23,332 nt of DNA from Prevotella sp. UBA6994 (GCA_002449845.1 DJXW01000027.1:1-23332), one strand, 5' to 3'; counted from the stretch's first letter, positions 6,227 through 15,085 are shown. Notes: a model not told the origin generated them from the sequence alone. Numbers and translations are program-made.

Positions 6227-9202
6227 TTATGCAGTAACATCTTCCTTAATCTTACGTCCCATCACGAGGTAAGCGATAGGTGAAGCAATAAAGATAGAAC
6301 TCAATGTACCGAAGATAACACCCAAGGTCATGGCGAATGCGAAGCCCTTGATGCTGCTACCACCAATGAACAAGATACAGAGCAACACGATTAACGTAGA
6401 GAATGACGTGTTAATGGTACGAGCAAGTGTCTGGTTGATTGAATCATTGAACACCTTCTGGATATCCTGTTTCGGATGCAAGCGGAGATTCTCACGGATA
6501 CGGTCGAACACCACCACCTTATCGTTGATAGAATAACCGATCACCGTCAAGACAGCACCGATAAATGTCTGGTCAACCTCCAATGAGAATGGCATGACCT
6601 TTTGCAGCAATGAGAACAAGCCGATAACTACCAAGGCATCAAATGCCAAGGCAACGGTAGAACCCAATGAGAATGCAACATTGCGGAAACGTACCAAGAT
6701 GTAAAGGAAGATGGCGATAAGTGCTATGAACACACTGATGAATGCACCACGAGTAATGTTCTTGGCAATAGATGGTCCCACCTTGGTAGAACTGATGATA
6801 GAACCACCCTCACGCACATCAGGATTCTTGAACGAATCTACATTAGGTTGACTTACCAATCCTGCATTCTTCAAAGCTTTGTAGAGAATATCCTCAGCCT
6901 CGTCATCTACGGTTGGGCTGTTAGACTCAATCTTATAGTTGGTTGACATACGAATGGTCTTGTTGTCTGTACCAAGTGCGAGGGCACCCGTATTACATCC
7001 TGGGAATGCCTCAGCAAGCAAAGTACGTACCTGCTCTGGTTGAACGGGTTTTTCAAACTGAACAACATAGTTGCGACCACCGGTGAAGTCAATACTCTTG
7101 CTCAAGCCTTGCCACAAGAAGCTAATCAAGAAAATCACGATAGCAGCGATGGCAAAGGTGAAGGTCTTCTTATACATTGACATGAACTTGAAGTTGGTGT
7201 TCTGCATCAAGTTCTTAGAGATGCTCGTATAGAACTTGAGGTTGAGCCAACGATCCTTGTTCATCTGATATTCGTAAACGATACGTGTAAGGAACACTGC
7301 GGTGAAGAACGAACAAGCGATACCAATCATCCAAGTGGTAGCGAATCCACGGATAGGACCTGTACCGAACACATAGAGGATGATACCCGTCATGAATGAG
7401 GTAACGTTAGAGTCGAAGATAGCAGAGAAGGCATTGCTGTATCCAGCAGCCACGGCTTGCTTGATACCCTTACCGGCACGCATCTCTTCCTTGATACGTT
7501 CATAGATAAGCACGTTAGCATCCACGGCAGTACCCAAAGAAAGCACCATACCAGCGATACCCGACATGGTAAGAGCTGCCTGGAACGACGTAAGAATACC
7601 CAACGTGAAGAAGATGTTAACAATCAGAGCCAAGTTTGCCATCATTCCAGGAATGAATCCATACATGGCAAGCATGTAAAGCATCAAGAGGATAAAGGCA
7701 ATAATGAACGAGATTATACCCTGCTGGATAGATTGTGCACCAAGTGTAGGTCCAACCACCTCTTCCTGTACGATACGTGCAGGAGCAGGCATACGTCCAG
7801 ACTTCAATGTATTGGCAAGGTCTTTGGTATCTTCAATGGTGAAGTTACCAGAGATAGAAGACTGTCCACCGTCAATCTCACCGTTTACGCGAGGAGCTGA
7901 ATAAACCACGCCGTCAAGAACGATGGCGATAGCCTTACCCACGTTAGCCTTGGTAAGGGCAGCCCAGCGGCGAGCACCTTCCGTATTCATACTCATGGAA
8001 ACCTCTGGAGAACCATCCAAGTTGTTGAACTGGTCTCTTGCATCGGTAACCACGTCACCTTCCAATGGAGCACGACCAGAAGAATTGGTGACCTTCAAGG
8101 CATGGAGTTCAAAGATGTTCTTTGAGCCTTGAATCATGTCTGTAGGCTTAGCAGACCAAAGCAACTTCACGTCTGAAGGCATGATTTGCTTAGCTACTTC
8201 AGAGCGAAGGATGGCATTTACCTCTGCGGTATCACGTACGTTGGCAAATCCTACCATGCTCAACTGTCCGTCGGTAGGCTGGAACATTGCCAACAATGGA
8301 TGTTGCTTCTTAGCCTCTTTCACCTCATCCTCAGTGTTCTTGGCAACACCAGCCTTATCAGCTTTGTTGTCAATCTTAAACTTAGGTTGAGACTCAGCAG
8401 GTTTGTTCTCTGCGGTTGCCACAGTGTCGGTCTTTACCGTGTCAACTTTCTCGTCAGCATTAGCCAGACGAGCGTCTATCTGAGTTAAATAAGGAATGAT
8501 TTCATTAGAATTATAGGTCTCCCAAAATTCAAGGTTGGCACTACCCTGCAAGAGCTTACGCATACGCTCTGGCTCACGAATACCAGGCATTTCCACCATG
8601 ATACGACCTTGTTGGCCTTCCAGTTTCTGAATGTTAGGCTGTACTACACCAAACTGGTCGATACGAGTGCGAACCACATTGAACGAGTTGTCAATGGCAG
8701 CTTGCACTTCGCCTCTCAAAGCCTTCTCCACCTCATCATCGGTACTCTGTGGAGAAACCTTGCCTTGCAACTGTTGTGTTGCGAAGATTTCTGCCAGACG
8801 ATGGCCAGGAGCATTCTTTTGATAAGCCTTAATAAACAACGAGATGAAGTCAGATTGACTCGTCTCCTCTTCCACCTTTGCTTCCTTCATAGACTTCACG
8901 AAAGCAGGGTCAGTCTTGTGATCAGCCAACATTTCAACAACGTCTGGCACACTGATTTCAAGAATGACATTCATACCGCCTTTCAGGTCAAGTCCGAGAC
9001 CAATTTGCGTTTCCAAACACTTCTGATAAGAGTAAATACCCATATACTTCACAGAATCCTTGTAATCCTGCTGGGCAATGGGGTCACTTAACTTTGCGGC
9101 CTGCGTGTCATAATACTTTGTGGCAGCAGAAAAAGACAAATAGAAGATGCTTGCAAGCGTCAACAAGACGGCTGTTACAATTACAATTCCTTTGTTTTGC
9201 AT
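6227..9202 (-). CDS. secDF: Protein translocase subunit SecDF, fused
   Basis: SecDF is an RND-type membrane protein that uses the proton-motive force to complete Sec-dependent export on the periplasmic side. The 991-residue chain is a SecD-SecF fusion, usual for Bacteroidetes. The SecD half has an N-terminal membrane segment and the signature GLGLDLKGGMN (about 48-58), then the P1 domain region with VRTRIDQFGV. A Lys/Glu-rich insert precedes the first six-helix block (IISFIIAFILLMLYML, ...GTAVDANVLIYERI). The SecF half restarts at about 680 with KSIDFTGGRNYVVQF and ends in the second helix bundle (IGYSINDKVVVFDRIRENL). Both D-x-x-x-(Y/F)-(E/D)-R-I motifs, linked to proton translocation, are present. 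It is monocistronic: promoter at 9272-9279, terminator at 6172-6206. Confidence 0.97.
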   Translation of the reverse strand: MQNKGIVIVTAVLLTLASIFYLSFSAATKYYDTQAAKLSDPIAQQDYKDSVKYMGIYSYQKCLETQIGLGLDLKGGMNVILEISVPDVVEMLADHKTDPAFVKSMKEAKVEEETSQSDFISLFIKAYQKNAPGHRLAEIFATQQLQGKVSPQSTDDEVEKALRGEVQAAIDNSFNVVRTRIDQFGVVQPNIQKLEGQQGRIMVEMPGIREPERMRKLLQGSANLEFWETYNSNEIIPYLTQIDARLANADEKVDTVKTDTVATAENKPAESQPKFKIDNKADKAGVAKNTEDEVKEAKKQHPLLAMFQPTDGQLSMVGFANVRDTAEVNAILRSEVAKQIMPSDVKLLWSAKPTDMIQGSKNIFELHALKVTNSSGRAPLEGDVVTDARDQFNNLDGSPEVSMSMNTEGARRWAALTKANVGKAIAIVLDGVVYSAPRVNGEIDGGQSSISGNFTIEDTKDLANTLKSGRMPAPARIVQEEVVGPTLGAQSIQQGIISFIIAFILLMLYMLAMYGFIPGMMANLALIVNIFFTLGILTSFQAALTMSGIAGMVLSLGTAVDANVLIYERIKEEMRAGKGIKQAVAAGYSNAFSAIFDSNVTSFMTGIILYVFGTGPIRGFATTWMIGIACSFFTAVFLTRIVYEYQMNKDRWLNLKFYTSISKNLMQNTNFKFMSMYKKTFTFAIAAIVIFLISFLWQGLSKSIDFTGGRNYVVQFEKPVQPEQVRTLLAEAFPGCNTGALALGTDNKTIRMSTNYKIESNSPTVDDEAEDILYKALKNAGLVSQPNVDSFKNPDVREGGSIISSTKVGPSIAKNITRGAFISVFIALIAIFLYILVRFRNVAFSLGSTVALAFDALVVIGLFSLLQKVMPFSLEVDQTFIGAVLTVIGYSINDKVVVFDRIRENLRLHPKQDIQKVFNDSINQTLARTINTSFSTLIVLLCILFIGGSSIKGFAFAMTLGVIFGTLSSIFIASPIAYLVMGRKIKEDVTA

Positions 9203-9271
9203 TTTATTTATTAATTATTAATTATGTCTCCTTTTTTGACTATCGTCTATGCGGTTTTGACATAGAACGTG

Positions 9272-9279
9272 CAAAGATA
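9272..9279 (-). promoter_or_regulatory. Promoter -7 element of secDF
   Basis: The minus strand reads TATCTTTG, with TTTT (9300-9303) after a 20-nt spacer as a partial -33. Transcription would start near 9267, giving a leader of about 65 nt that is AT-rich and contains repeated TTAATTA words. Confidence 0.6.
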
Positions 9280-9328
9280 CGCATTTTTTACCATTATGAA
9301 AAATTTATAGCGTTTATTTATTCAATTT

Positions 9329-10420
9329 TTAAGGATTTGGGCGTTTTTTGAGCCAACAAATCACGGGATAATGGTCAGATTCTTTTATTTCGTTATCTAC
9401 CACGCACTTATACGGCATCCAGTCTTCAGAACACAAAATGTGGTCTATTCGCACGTAAAAACGTTTCTTGTGATAAGTAATTCCCAGTCCGGTGCCACTC
9501 TCCACAAAGCAATCCACCAGGTTCCTTGACAACATTCGTCGGGTGTAAGAGATTGGACCATCATTGAAATCGCCACAAACAATCATGCTGTATCCAGCGT
9601 ATTTATCAATATAATTGAGTACTGAGTCAACCTGCGGATAGCGTTGCACCATTGCTTTTTGGTATTTATCCACTATTTTGCGAGATTCCACCTCAGCAAG
9701 TTCCTTATTGGTTTCTCCTTTGATAATCTGGTTAAAAGCATCCTTGTCACTCTCCGTATATCCTATGCTCTGCAAATGATTGTTGACCACCACCACCGTA
9801 TCGCCATCAACCAACAAGTGAAAGGCAACAGATACATTTCCCTTCGACTCATACTCTATCAACTCCTTTTTCAGGATGGGATAACGGGTATAAATCGCCA
9901 GCAAGTCGCTCTCATTGCTATGCGACCTCATTGTCTCGTGGTAAGGATAAAAGGGTAAAAGTAAGGAATCAGTCAATTGGCGTAATTCCATCTTATATCC
10001 AGACTCTTGCATACAGAGGATGTCAGCCTTTTGTTTGACGAGATATTGCAAAATGGGATTATCAGCTGTTTTAAACCTATCGTATGCAATATGATTCACA
10101 TTGTACGTAATGATCTTAATGGCATTCTCGGGAATCTCACGTCCCACATTTAGAGGGAGGTACCTACGAATGGGGGAATAACCGCACACAAATCCCAAAA
10201 TGGGAATGATTGCCCTGCGAGGCTTGAATATCAGCCAAAAGACCAAGAAGCCAAGGTTGATGAGAACGAAGACAGGAAATGCCAGTCCCAACAATGCCAA
10301 ATTAGGGTGGCAAATAGGATCGAAATGATCCGAAAAGCCAGCCAATAACATGATTAAAATAGTGGCAATGTTAGCCCCCGACACCAGTTGAACCGTGAGT
10401 TTCTTCAGTTGCTTGATCAT
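9329..10420 (-). CDS. Membrane-anchored endonuclease/exonuclease/phosphatase family protein
   Basis: This 363-residue protein has three N-terminal hydrophobic segments (about 14-29, 42-65 and 70-82) followed by an EEP (DNase I-like) catalytic domain from about residue 100. The family motifs are all present: ITYNVN, CMQES (metal-binding Glu), NNHLQS (catalytic His region), CGDFND, RIDHIL and the closing SDHYPV (catalytic Asp-His). The family hydrolyses phosphodiester or phosphomonoester bonds in nucleic acids, phosphoinositides or sphingolipids, so the substrate cannot be assigned. The catalytic domain side of the membrane is uncertain. Its start overlaps the stop of the rhomboid gene by 4 bp (ATGA), implying translational coupling. 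Confidence 0.88.
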   Translation of the reverse strand: MIKQLKKLTVQLVSGANIATILIMLLAGFSDHFDPICHPNLALLGLAFPVFVLINLGFLVFWLIFKPRRAIIPILGFVCGYSPIRRYLPLNVGREIPENAIKIITYNVNHIAYDRFKTADNPILQYLVKQKADILCMQESGYKMELRQLTDSLLLPFYPYHETMRSHSNESDLLAIYTRYPILKKELIEYESKGNVSVAFHLLVDGDTVVVVNNHLQSIGYTESDKDAFNQIIKGETNKELAEVESRKIVDKYQKAMVQRYPQVDSVLNYIDKYAGYSMIVCGDFNDGPISYTRRMLSRNLVDCFVESGTGLGITYHKKRFYVRIDHILCSEDWMPYKCVVDNEIKESDHYPVICWLKKRPNP

Positions 10421-11352
10421 TTTTTGTTGCTTTGATCAAAAAGCTTGCGCTTTTCATCCGCAGTTAAACTATCATATCCGCTTTTGCGAATCTTGTCGAG
10501 GATATGGTCTATCTCATCTTGTTCGGCTTTCTTACGTGCATTGTAATCCCAATCCACGTTGGAGGTAGAACTGGAGGTAAATCCGCTTTTTTTGTTAGAG
10601 CTTTTCTCCCATTTATTGCGCAAGTTGGTGAAAAACTCCTCGCCTCGTCTCATGCCGTAATCGTCGGTAGGATGCTTTTGCCAATAACGTATCAGGAAAT
10701 AACCGAATATCATACCTCCCAAGTGAGCCAAGTGAGCCACATTGTCTCCTGTGGTTGCCAAGGCAGAGAACAGCTCTATGGCAGCGTACATCATCACAAA
10801 CCATTTAGCCTTGATGGGGATGGGAAGCGGGAAGATGAATATACGTTCCTCCGGGAATATCATTCCGAAAGCAAGCAGGATAGCATAAATGGCACCAGAA
10901 GCTCCCACGGTAGTCCATAGGTTGATAACACTCGCACTATTGCGAGCCACCTCAAACATCTGGCTTATCTTGAAGTTGGGAATTTGCTCGCCACAGATCA
11001 TATAGAACGACCCCAACTGGGCTATTTCCTGTATCAAGCCTGCACCAACACCACAAACAATGTAATAAAAAAGGAATTTCTTGGGTCCCCAAACATTTTC
11101 CACGACACATCCGAACATCCACAATGCAAACATATTAAAAAAGATATGTTCTATGTTTGCGTGCATGAACATATAAGTGAAAAGCTGATACAGATGAAAA
11201 TGTGGGGACAAACAGAAATGTAAACCGAAAATATCGTTCAGGTCGATAATGCCACCACCAAACATGGGAAACGACCTCAACAAATACATGGCCATGAAAG
11301 CCACTATATTAATAATCAGCAGATTCTTGGTAATCACTGGGATTCTTCGCAT
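10417..11352 (-). CDS. Rhomboid-family intramembrane serine protease
   Basis: Rhomboids cleave transmembrane helices of other proteins within the bilayer. This 311-residue protein shows the rhomboid core: about six hydrophobic segments, an early HANIEHIFFNMF segment (the conserved H..N region), the catalytic serine in VGASGAIYAI (GxSG) and the catalytic histidine in NVAHLAHLGG. Both catalytic residues are intact, so activity is expected. A charged cytoplasmic tail of about 85 residues follows, rich in Ser, Lys and Asp. It is first in a two-gene operon with the EEP-domain protein. A physical or functional link between the two is suggested by the coupling but not shown. Confidence 0.92.
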   Translation of the reverse strand: MRRIPVITKNLLIINIVAFMAMYLLRSFPMFGGGIIDLNDIFGLHFCLSPHFHLYQLFTYMFMHANIEHIFFNMFALWMFGCVVENVWGPKKFLFYYIVCGVGAGLIQEIAQLGSFYMICGEQIPNFKISQMFEVARNSASVINLWTTVGASGAIYAILLAFGMIFPEERIFIFPLPIPIKAKWFVMMYAAIELFSALATTGDNVAHLAHLGGMIFGYFLIRYWQKHPTDDYGMRRGEEFFTNLRNKWEKSSNKKSGFTSSSTSNVDWDYNARKKAEQDEIDHILDKIRKSGYDSLTADEKRKLFDQSNKK

Positions 11353-11380
11353 ACTATTGCCTTTCTTTTATAAAACGGCA

Positions 11381-11388
11381 CAAAAGTA
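11381..11388 (-). promoter_or_regulatory. Promoter -7 element of the rhomboid operon
   Basis: The minus strand reads TACTTTTG, a TAnnTTTG match, 29 nt before the ATG at 11352. No good -33 TTTG is visible at the usual distance. Confidence 0.5.
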
Positions 11389-11470
11389 CGAAAAATATCC
11401 TTTATAAAGTATAAAAAATTGCTATAAAGCAGTTTTTTTCAAGAAAATCTTCACTTTTTTAGGAAATTTG

Positions 11471-11501
11471 TTTGTTTTATGAAATGAATATTCTATATTT
11501 G
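11471..11501 (+). promoter_or_regulatory. Promoter of the HU gene
   Basis: TTTG at 11471-11474 and TATATTTG at 11494-11501 are spaced 19 nt, an excellent match to the Bacteroidetes consensus. Transcription would start near 11506, with an A-rich leader of about 48 nt, a feature of highly expressed genes in this phylum. Confidence 0.75.
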
Positions 11502-11553
11502 TCAACAATTTACAACAAATGTTATAACATTCACCTAATTAATATTCAAAATC

Positions 11554-11829
11554 ATGAACAAAACAGAATTGATCGACAAGATTGCTGCTGGTGCAGACAT
11601 TACAAAAGTTGACGCAAAGAAAGCCTTAGACGCTACTATTGAAGCTATTAAGGACGCACTCGTAGCTGGTGATAAAGTGCAATTGGTTGGTTTTGGAACA
11701 TTTGCCGTTAAAGAACAACCTGCTCGCGAGGGTATTAACCCCGCTACAAAGGAAAAGATTAGCATTGCTGCCAAGAAAGTAGCTAAATTCAAGGCTGGTG
11801 CTGACCTTGCTGATGCAGTTAACGAATAA
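11554..11829 (+). CDS. HU family DNA-binding protein
   Basis: HU is a small dimeric nucleoid protein that bends DNA. The 91-residue product has the usual length and sequence: MNKTELIDKIA at the start, the dimerisation helices (AKKALDATIEAIKDALVAGD), GFGTFAVKEQPAREGINPATKE for the beta-arm with the conserved intercalating proline (NPAT), and a C-terminal helix. There is a strong promoter upstream and a hairpin terminator 20 nt downstream, so the gene is monocistronic. It is one of two plus-strand genes in the window. The family assignment is firm; which paralogue it is cannot be told from sequence alone. Confidence 0.96.
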   Translation: MNKTELIDKIAAGADITKVDAKKALDATIEAIKDALVAGDKVQLVGFGTFAVKEQPAREGINPATKEKISIAAKKVAKFKAGADLADAVNE

Positions 11830-11848
11830 TGTAAATTTTATTCATAAC

Positions 11849-11882
11849 AAAAAAGGCGACTCGCAATGAGCCGCCTTTTTTG
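11849..11882. terminator. Bidirectional terminator between HU and kduD
   Basis: AAAAAAGGCG and CGCCTTTTTT pair, with ACTC/GAG extending the stem around a GCAAT loop. The T-run follows the stem in both directions. It serves the HU gene (plus, stop 11829) and kduD (minus, stop 11891). Confidence 0.85.
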
Positions 11883-11890
11883 TATGGTTT

Positions 11891-12694
11891 TTATTTGGGT
11901 TGCTTGCCAATATAAGCAAGAATACCACCATCCACGTAAAGCACATGTCCGTTAACGGCATCTGATGCGTGAGAAGCGAGGAACACTGCTGGTCCACCCA
12001 ACTCAGAAGGATCGAGCCAACGGCCGGCTGGTGTCTTGGCACAAATGAATGAATCGAATGGGTGACGACTGCCATCTGGCTGACGCTCACGCAAAGGAGC
12101 GGTTTGTGGTGTAGCGATGTAACCCGGGCCAATACCGTTACATTGGATATTGTACTCACCATACTCTGAACAGATGTTACGGGTAAGCATCTTCAATCCT
12201 CCCTTAGCGGCAGCGTATGCAGATACTGTCTCACGACCCAACTCTGACATCATAGAGCAGATGTTGATAATCTTTCCTTCCTTACGCTCCATCATCTCAG
12301 GAATCACGGCACTTGAGCAAATGAATGGACCAACCAAGTCGACATCAATTACCTGTTGGAACTCTGCGCGCTTCATCTCATGCATGGGGATACGCTTGAT
12401 GATACCTGCGTTGTTAACCAAGATGTCGATCTGTCCCACTTCTGCATGGATTTTCTCCACGAGAGCCTTCACGTCATCTTCCTTGGTTACGTCGCATACA
12501 TAACCCTTCACGTTCTCAATGCCAGCCTCTTTATAATTAGCCAATCCACGTTCAAGGGCAGCATCGTTGATGTCGTTGAAAATGATGGTCTTAATACCAG
12601 CTGCAACAAAAGCCTTGGCAATGTTGAAACCGATTCCGTAAGATGCACCAGTAATCCAGGCATTCTTACCTTCCAATGAAAAAATGTTTGCCAT
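11891..12694 (-). CDS. kduD: 2-dehydro-3-deoxy-D-gluconate 5-dehydrogenase
   Basis: KduD reduces 2,5-diketo-3-deoxygluconate to 2-keto-3-deoxygluconate in breakdown of unsaturated uronates from pectin or host glycosaminoglycans. The 267-residue protein is a classical short-chain dehydrogenase: TGASYGIG cofactor loop (15-22), VNNAGI, a catalytic serine in the NICSMMSE region, and the YAAAKGG active site (Tyr and Lys). The C-terminal GHVLYVDGG is typical of SDR enzymes. It follows kduI by 12 bp in the same operon, which supports the specific name over a general SDR. Expression presumably comes from the promoter at 13596-13603. Confidence 0.92.
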   Translation of the reverse strand: MANIFSLEGKNAWITGASYGIGFNIAKAFVAAGIKTIIFNDINDAALERGLANYKEAGIENVKGYVCDVTKEDDVKALVEKIHAEVGQIDILVNNAGIIKRIPMHEMKRAEFQQVIDVDLVGPFICSSAVIPEMMERKEGKIINICSMMSELGRETVSAYAAAKGGLKMLTRNICSEYGEYNIQCNGIGPGYIATPQTAPLRERQPDGSRHPFDSFICAKTPAGRWLDPSELGGPAVFLASHASDAVNGHVLYVDGGILAYIGKQPK

Positions 12695-12706
12695 AATACT
12701 TATTAA

Positions 12707-13552
12707 TTATTTTAAATCAATGATTTGTGAAAAGTCTTGGTCTCCATAGTCTAAGTTCTCACCTCCCATACCCCAGATAAACGTATAGTTATGGGTAGCA
12801 GCAGCAGAGTGAATACTCCATTCTGGCGAGAGCACGGCTTGGTTGCCGCGCATCCAGATGTGTCGTGTCTCATCGGGCTCTCCCATGAAGTGACAGATAG
12901 CTTGGTCTTCGGGCAACTCAAAGTAGAAGTATGCTTCCATTCTACGTGAGTGAACATGGGCGGGCATGGTATTCCATACAGACCCAGTTGCCAATTCGGT
13001 CATTCCCATCTGCAACTGGCAAGTAGGCAACACCTGATTGACCAACATCTTATTGATGGTTCGTTCGTTCGACATTTCCAATGATCCCATGTGTACACTG
13101 GCAGCGTCTGCCTTTGTCACCTTTCTATTGGGATAAGCATGATGGGCAGTGGTGCTATTGAAATACAACTTGGCTGGCTTCTCCGCATCCTTGCTGCAGA
13201 ACACCACGTCACGGTCTCCACTACCTATATATAATGCGTCCTTGTAAGCCAACTCAAATTCTTCATCACCTACCTTTACGATAGCCTCACCTTCTCCTAC
13301 GTTGAATACGCCTACCTCACGACGAGTGGTGAAGAAAGGTGCCTTTAAAGGATCAATGGCTTCCAGCTTCAATGCCTCTAATACGGGCATAGCCCCACCT
13401 ACTACCATTCTGTCGTACATGGAATACACCATGTTTACCTCATCGGGAGCAAACACCTTTTCTATTAAGAAGTCGTTTCTCAACCGAGTGGTATCGTAAT
13501 TCTTCGCATCCAAAGGATGAGCTGCATAACGTAATTCGTAATTTGTTTTCAT
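12707..13552 (-). CDS. kduI: 5-keto-4-deoxyuronate isomerase
   Basis: KduI (4-deoxy-L-threo-5-hexosulose-uronate ketol-isomerase) converts the open form of unsaturated uronate to 2,5-diketo-3-deoxygluconate, the substrate of KduD. The 281-residue length fits the family (E. coli KduI is about 278). The start MKTNYELRYAAHPLDAKNYDT is characteristic, and the cupin metal site is visible as PAHVHSRRMEAYFYF (two His and Glu) with a later His in WSIHSAAATHNY. It is first in the kduI-kduD operon. No transport or lyase gene is adjacent, so the uronate source is not shown here. Confidence 0.95.
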   Translation of the reverse strand: MKTNYELRYAAHPLDAKNYDTTRLRNDFLIEKVFAPDEVNMVYSMYDRMVVGGAMPVLEALKLEAIDPLKAPFFTTRREVGVFNVGEGEAIVKVGDEEFELAYKDALYIGSGDRDVVFCSKDAEKPAKLYFNSTTAHHAYPNRKVTKADAASVHMGSLEMSNERTINKMLVNQVLPTCQLQMGMTELATGSVWNTMPAHVHSRRMEAYFYFELPEDQAICHFMGEPDETRHIWMRGNQAVLSPEWSIHSAAATHNYTFIWGMGGENLDYGDQDFSQIIDLK

Positions 13553-13595
13553 ATCTCTAACAGAAAAAACTATTTGTTCGGTTTAATAGATGTGG

Positions 13596-13603
13596 CAAAG
13601 ATA
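13596..13603 (-). promoter_or_regulatory. Promoter -7 element of kduI-kduD
   Basis: The minus strand reads TATCTTTG, with a partial -33 (TTTT, 13623-13626) after 19 nt. Transcription would start near 13591, giving a leader of about 39 nt. Confidence 0.6.
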
Positions 13604-13655
13604 CAAAAATAATCTGAAACGGAAAACTTTTTTTATTTTATTATAGAAAAAGTAA

Positions 13656-13700
13656 TATGTTTGCGGAGGATAGAGAATATGTCTATCATCCGCAAACATA
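13656..13700. terminator. Strong hairpin after the thiocarboxylate operon
   Basis: Two 18-nt arms (13656-13673 and 13683-13700) pair with one mismatch around a 9-nt loop. On the minus strand the stem is followed by TTACTTTTTCT, a weak U-run. It lies about 115 nt after the JAMM gene stop and just upstream of the kduI promoter, so it probably ends the sulfur-carrier transcript and insulates kduI. Confidence 0.6.
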
Positions 13701-13748
13701 ACGTTTAGACTGGTAAAACACGAAAGGCAAACTACCCTTTACTTATCA

Positions 13749-13806
13749 CTACTCTTTGGCTGCGACCACCTTTATTTCCACAAGCGCCTTTTGGCAAAGG
13801 TAGTAA
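13749..13806 (-). pseudogene. RidA/YjgF-like C-terminal relic, frameshifted
   Basis: Between the JAMM stop and the hairpin, the minus strand encodes LLPLPKG in one frame and ALVEIKVVAAKE-stop in the next. Restoring a single base in the glycine codon joins them into LPLPKGALVEIKVVAAKE, which reads like the conserved end of RidA (imine deaminase) proteins (LPKGALVEIE.IA). A stop codon lies immediately upstream, so nothing else of the gene survives here. It appears to be the tail of a lost gene. Only about 18 residues support this, so confidence is limited. Confidence 0.4.
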
Positions 13807-13816
13807 TTATCTTGAA

Positions 13817-14206
13817 TTACAAATGTATTTCCTTGTCAACCACCTTTTTATTAAGTATTTTAAACGAATTAAGGTGTGGCTCATCATTCAATAACGAAAG
13901 GATTGCATAACGGATGTGAGGGTCGTTTGCCAGTCTCAAATCTTCCTCCGAGGGACGTGAAGGTGATGCAGGATGCGAATGCCAGTTAGCAAGGATATTC
14001 AATCCATGCTCACGCGCGTATCGCAATGCGGCAAACTGGTCGCGTGGGGAGAAAGAGAAATGTTCGGGCGAATGGTCAACGTTTTCCATCCAGTAATTCT
14101 CGATGACGACATCTCCACTACCAAGAAGGTAGCCACACGACTCATTAGGTGCATCCTGACGAGCTTGATCAATCATTTCATCTATGACATGACGGGGTAT
14201 TATCAT
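13817..14206 (-). CDS. JAMM/Mov34-type zinc metalloprotease (HcyD/Mec-like)
   Basis: This is a 129-residue JAB1/MPN+ domain protein. The start at MIIPRHVIDEM fits the family's N-terminus; the frame extends upstream to 14266 but would then overlap the E1-like gene and add an uncharacteristic Cys-rich segment. The JAMM zinc site is complete: Glu22 (NESCGYLL), His76 and His78 (WHSHP), Ser86 and Asp89 (SEED). Bacterial members process ubiquitin-like sulfur carriers: Mec cleaves CysO-cysteine and HcyD trims HcyS and releases homocysteine. It is third after the carrier and E1-like genes, and the carrier ends in a removable residue, which strongly supports that role. Which product it releases is not determined. 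Confidence 0.85.
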   Translation of the reverse strand: MIIPRHVIDEMIDQARQDAPNESCGYLLGSGDVVIENYWMENVDHSPEHFSFSPRDQFAALRYAREHGLNILANWHSHPASPSRPSEEDLRLANDPHIRYAILSLLNDEPHLNSFKILNKKVVDKEIHL

Positions 14207-14241
14207 ACAACATTTTATTAGAAAGGTACATAACTCCATTC

Positions 14242-15054
14242 TTACACATGTGACCTTATGTCGCAAGCAGCTTGCTCATAATCTATCAGATGATCAATAG
14301 TGGGATGAGTACCACAAATTGCACATGACTCACGACGTTTCACTTGAACAGTACGGAATTGCATAGCCTTAGCATCAAAGGTAAGCAAGCGGTTGGTCAA
14401 CAACTCTCCCACGCCCGTGAAATATTTCAACGTTTCGGCAGCCTGAATCGTTCCTAACATACCTGCAATGGCTCCCAACACCCCTGCCTGCGAACAGGTG
14501 GGGACTGCACCTACGGGCGGTGGTTCTTTAAACATACAACGGTAACATGCCGTACCAGGCAGATGGGTAAAGGTTTGACCATTGAAACGAAGTATTCCAC
14601 CATGAGAGAAGGGTTTTCCAGCCATCACGCAAGCATCGTTAATCAAAAACTTCACAGGGAAATTATCTGTTCCATCCACTATAAAGTCGTACTCTTTGAT
14701 GATGTCCATTGCGTTGGAAGAACTTAAGAATTCATAATACGTATCAACTTTCACGTCGGGGTTGATGGCTTGCATTTTTTCCCTGGCGCTTTCTACCTTT
14801 GGAACACCTACATCCTTCGTAAAGTGAATGACTTGACGTTGCAAATTGCTCAACTCTACCACATCTGCATCGATAATACCGATTCGACCGACTCCAGCTG
14901 CAGCCAAATAAAGACTAACGGGAGCTCCCAATCCACCAGCACCAATTACCAAGACCTTTGCGTCGAATAACTTTTCTTGTCCCTCAACGCCCACATCTTG
15001 CAATAATATATGTCTTGAGTAACGTTTTATCTGCTCTTCTGTAAAATCATACAT
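14242..15054 (-). CDS. E1-like adenylyltransferase for a sulfur carrier (ThiF/MoeB/HcyF family)
   Basis: This enzyme adenylates the C-terminal glycine of a ubiquitin-like carrier so that sulfur can be added as a thiocarboxylate. The 270-residue chain has the ATP loop GAGGLG (38-43), NLQRQ with the conserved Arg73, DGTDNF (127-132), a catalytic-cysteine segment VPTCSQAG (Cys187) and a zinc site of two pairs, C170-x2-C173 and C244-x2-C247. There is no C-terminal rhodanese domain, unlike many MoeB/MOCS3 proteins, so sulfur must come from another protein. It lies 31 bp after the carrier gene. With no thiamine or molybdopterin genes nearby but a JAMM protease adjacent, I favour the HcyF-type role over ThiF or MoeB. 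Confidence 0.88.
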   Translation of the reverse strand: MYDFTEEQIKRYSRHILLQDVGVEGQEKLFDAKVLVIGAGGLGAPVSLYLAAAGVGRIGIIDADVVELSNLQRQVIHFTKDVGVPKVESAREKMQAINPDVKVDTYYEFLSSSNAMDIIKEYDFIVDGTDNFPVKFLINDACVMAGKPFSHGGILRFNGQTFTHLPGTACYRCMFKEPPPVGAVPTCSQAGVLGAIAGMLGTIQAAETLKYFTGVGELLTNRLLTFDAKAMQFRTVQVKRRESCAICGTHPTIDHLIDYEQAACDIRSHV

Positions 15055-15085
15055 ATACCTCTACATTATTTATATACTGTAATGA

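Noticed and set aside
10504..10920. 138-codon open frame on plus opposite the rhomboid gene
   Set aside because: It is antisense to a well-supported gene and has no family-like features; similar long antisense frames opposite secDF, cysK and the encapsulin were rejected for the same reason.
13795..13823. Minus-strand promoter (TACCTTTG with TTTG 17 nt upstream) driving a small RNA that ends at the 13656-13700 hairpin
   Set aside because: The spacer is too short and the -7 lies inside the RidA-like relic and next to the JAMM stop, so it is probably coincidental.
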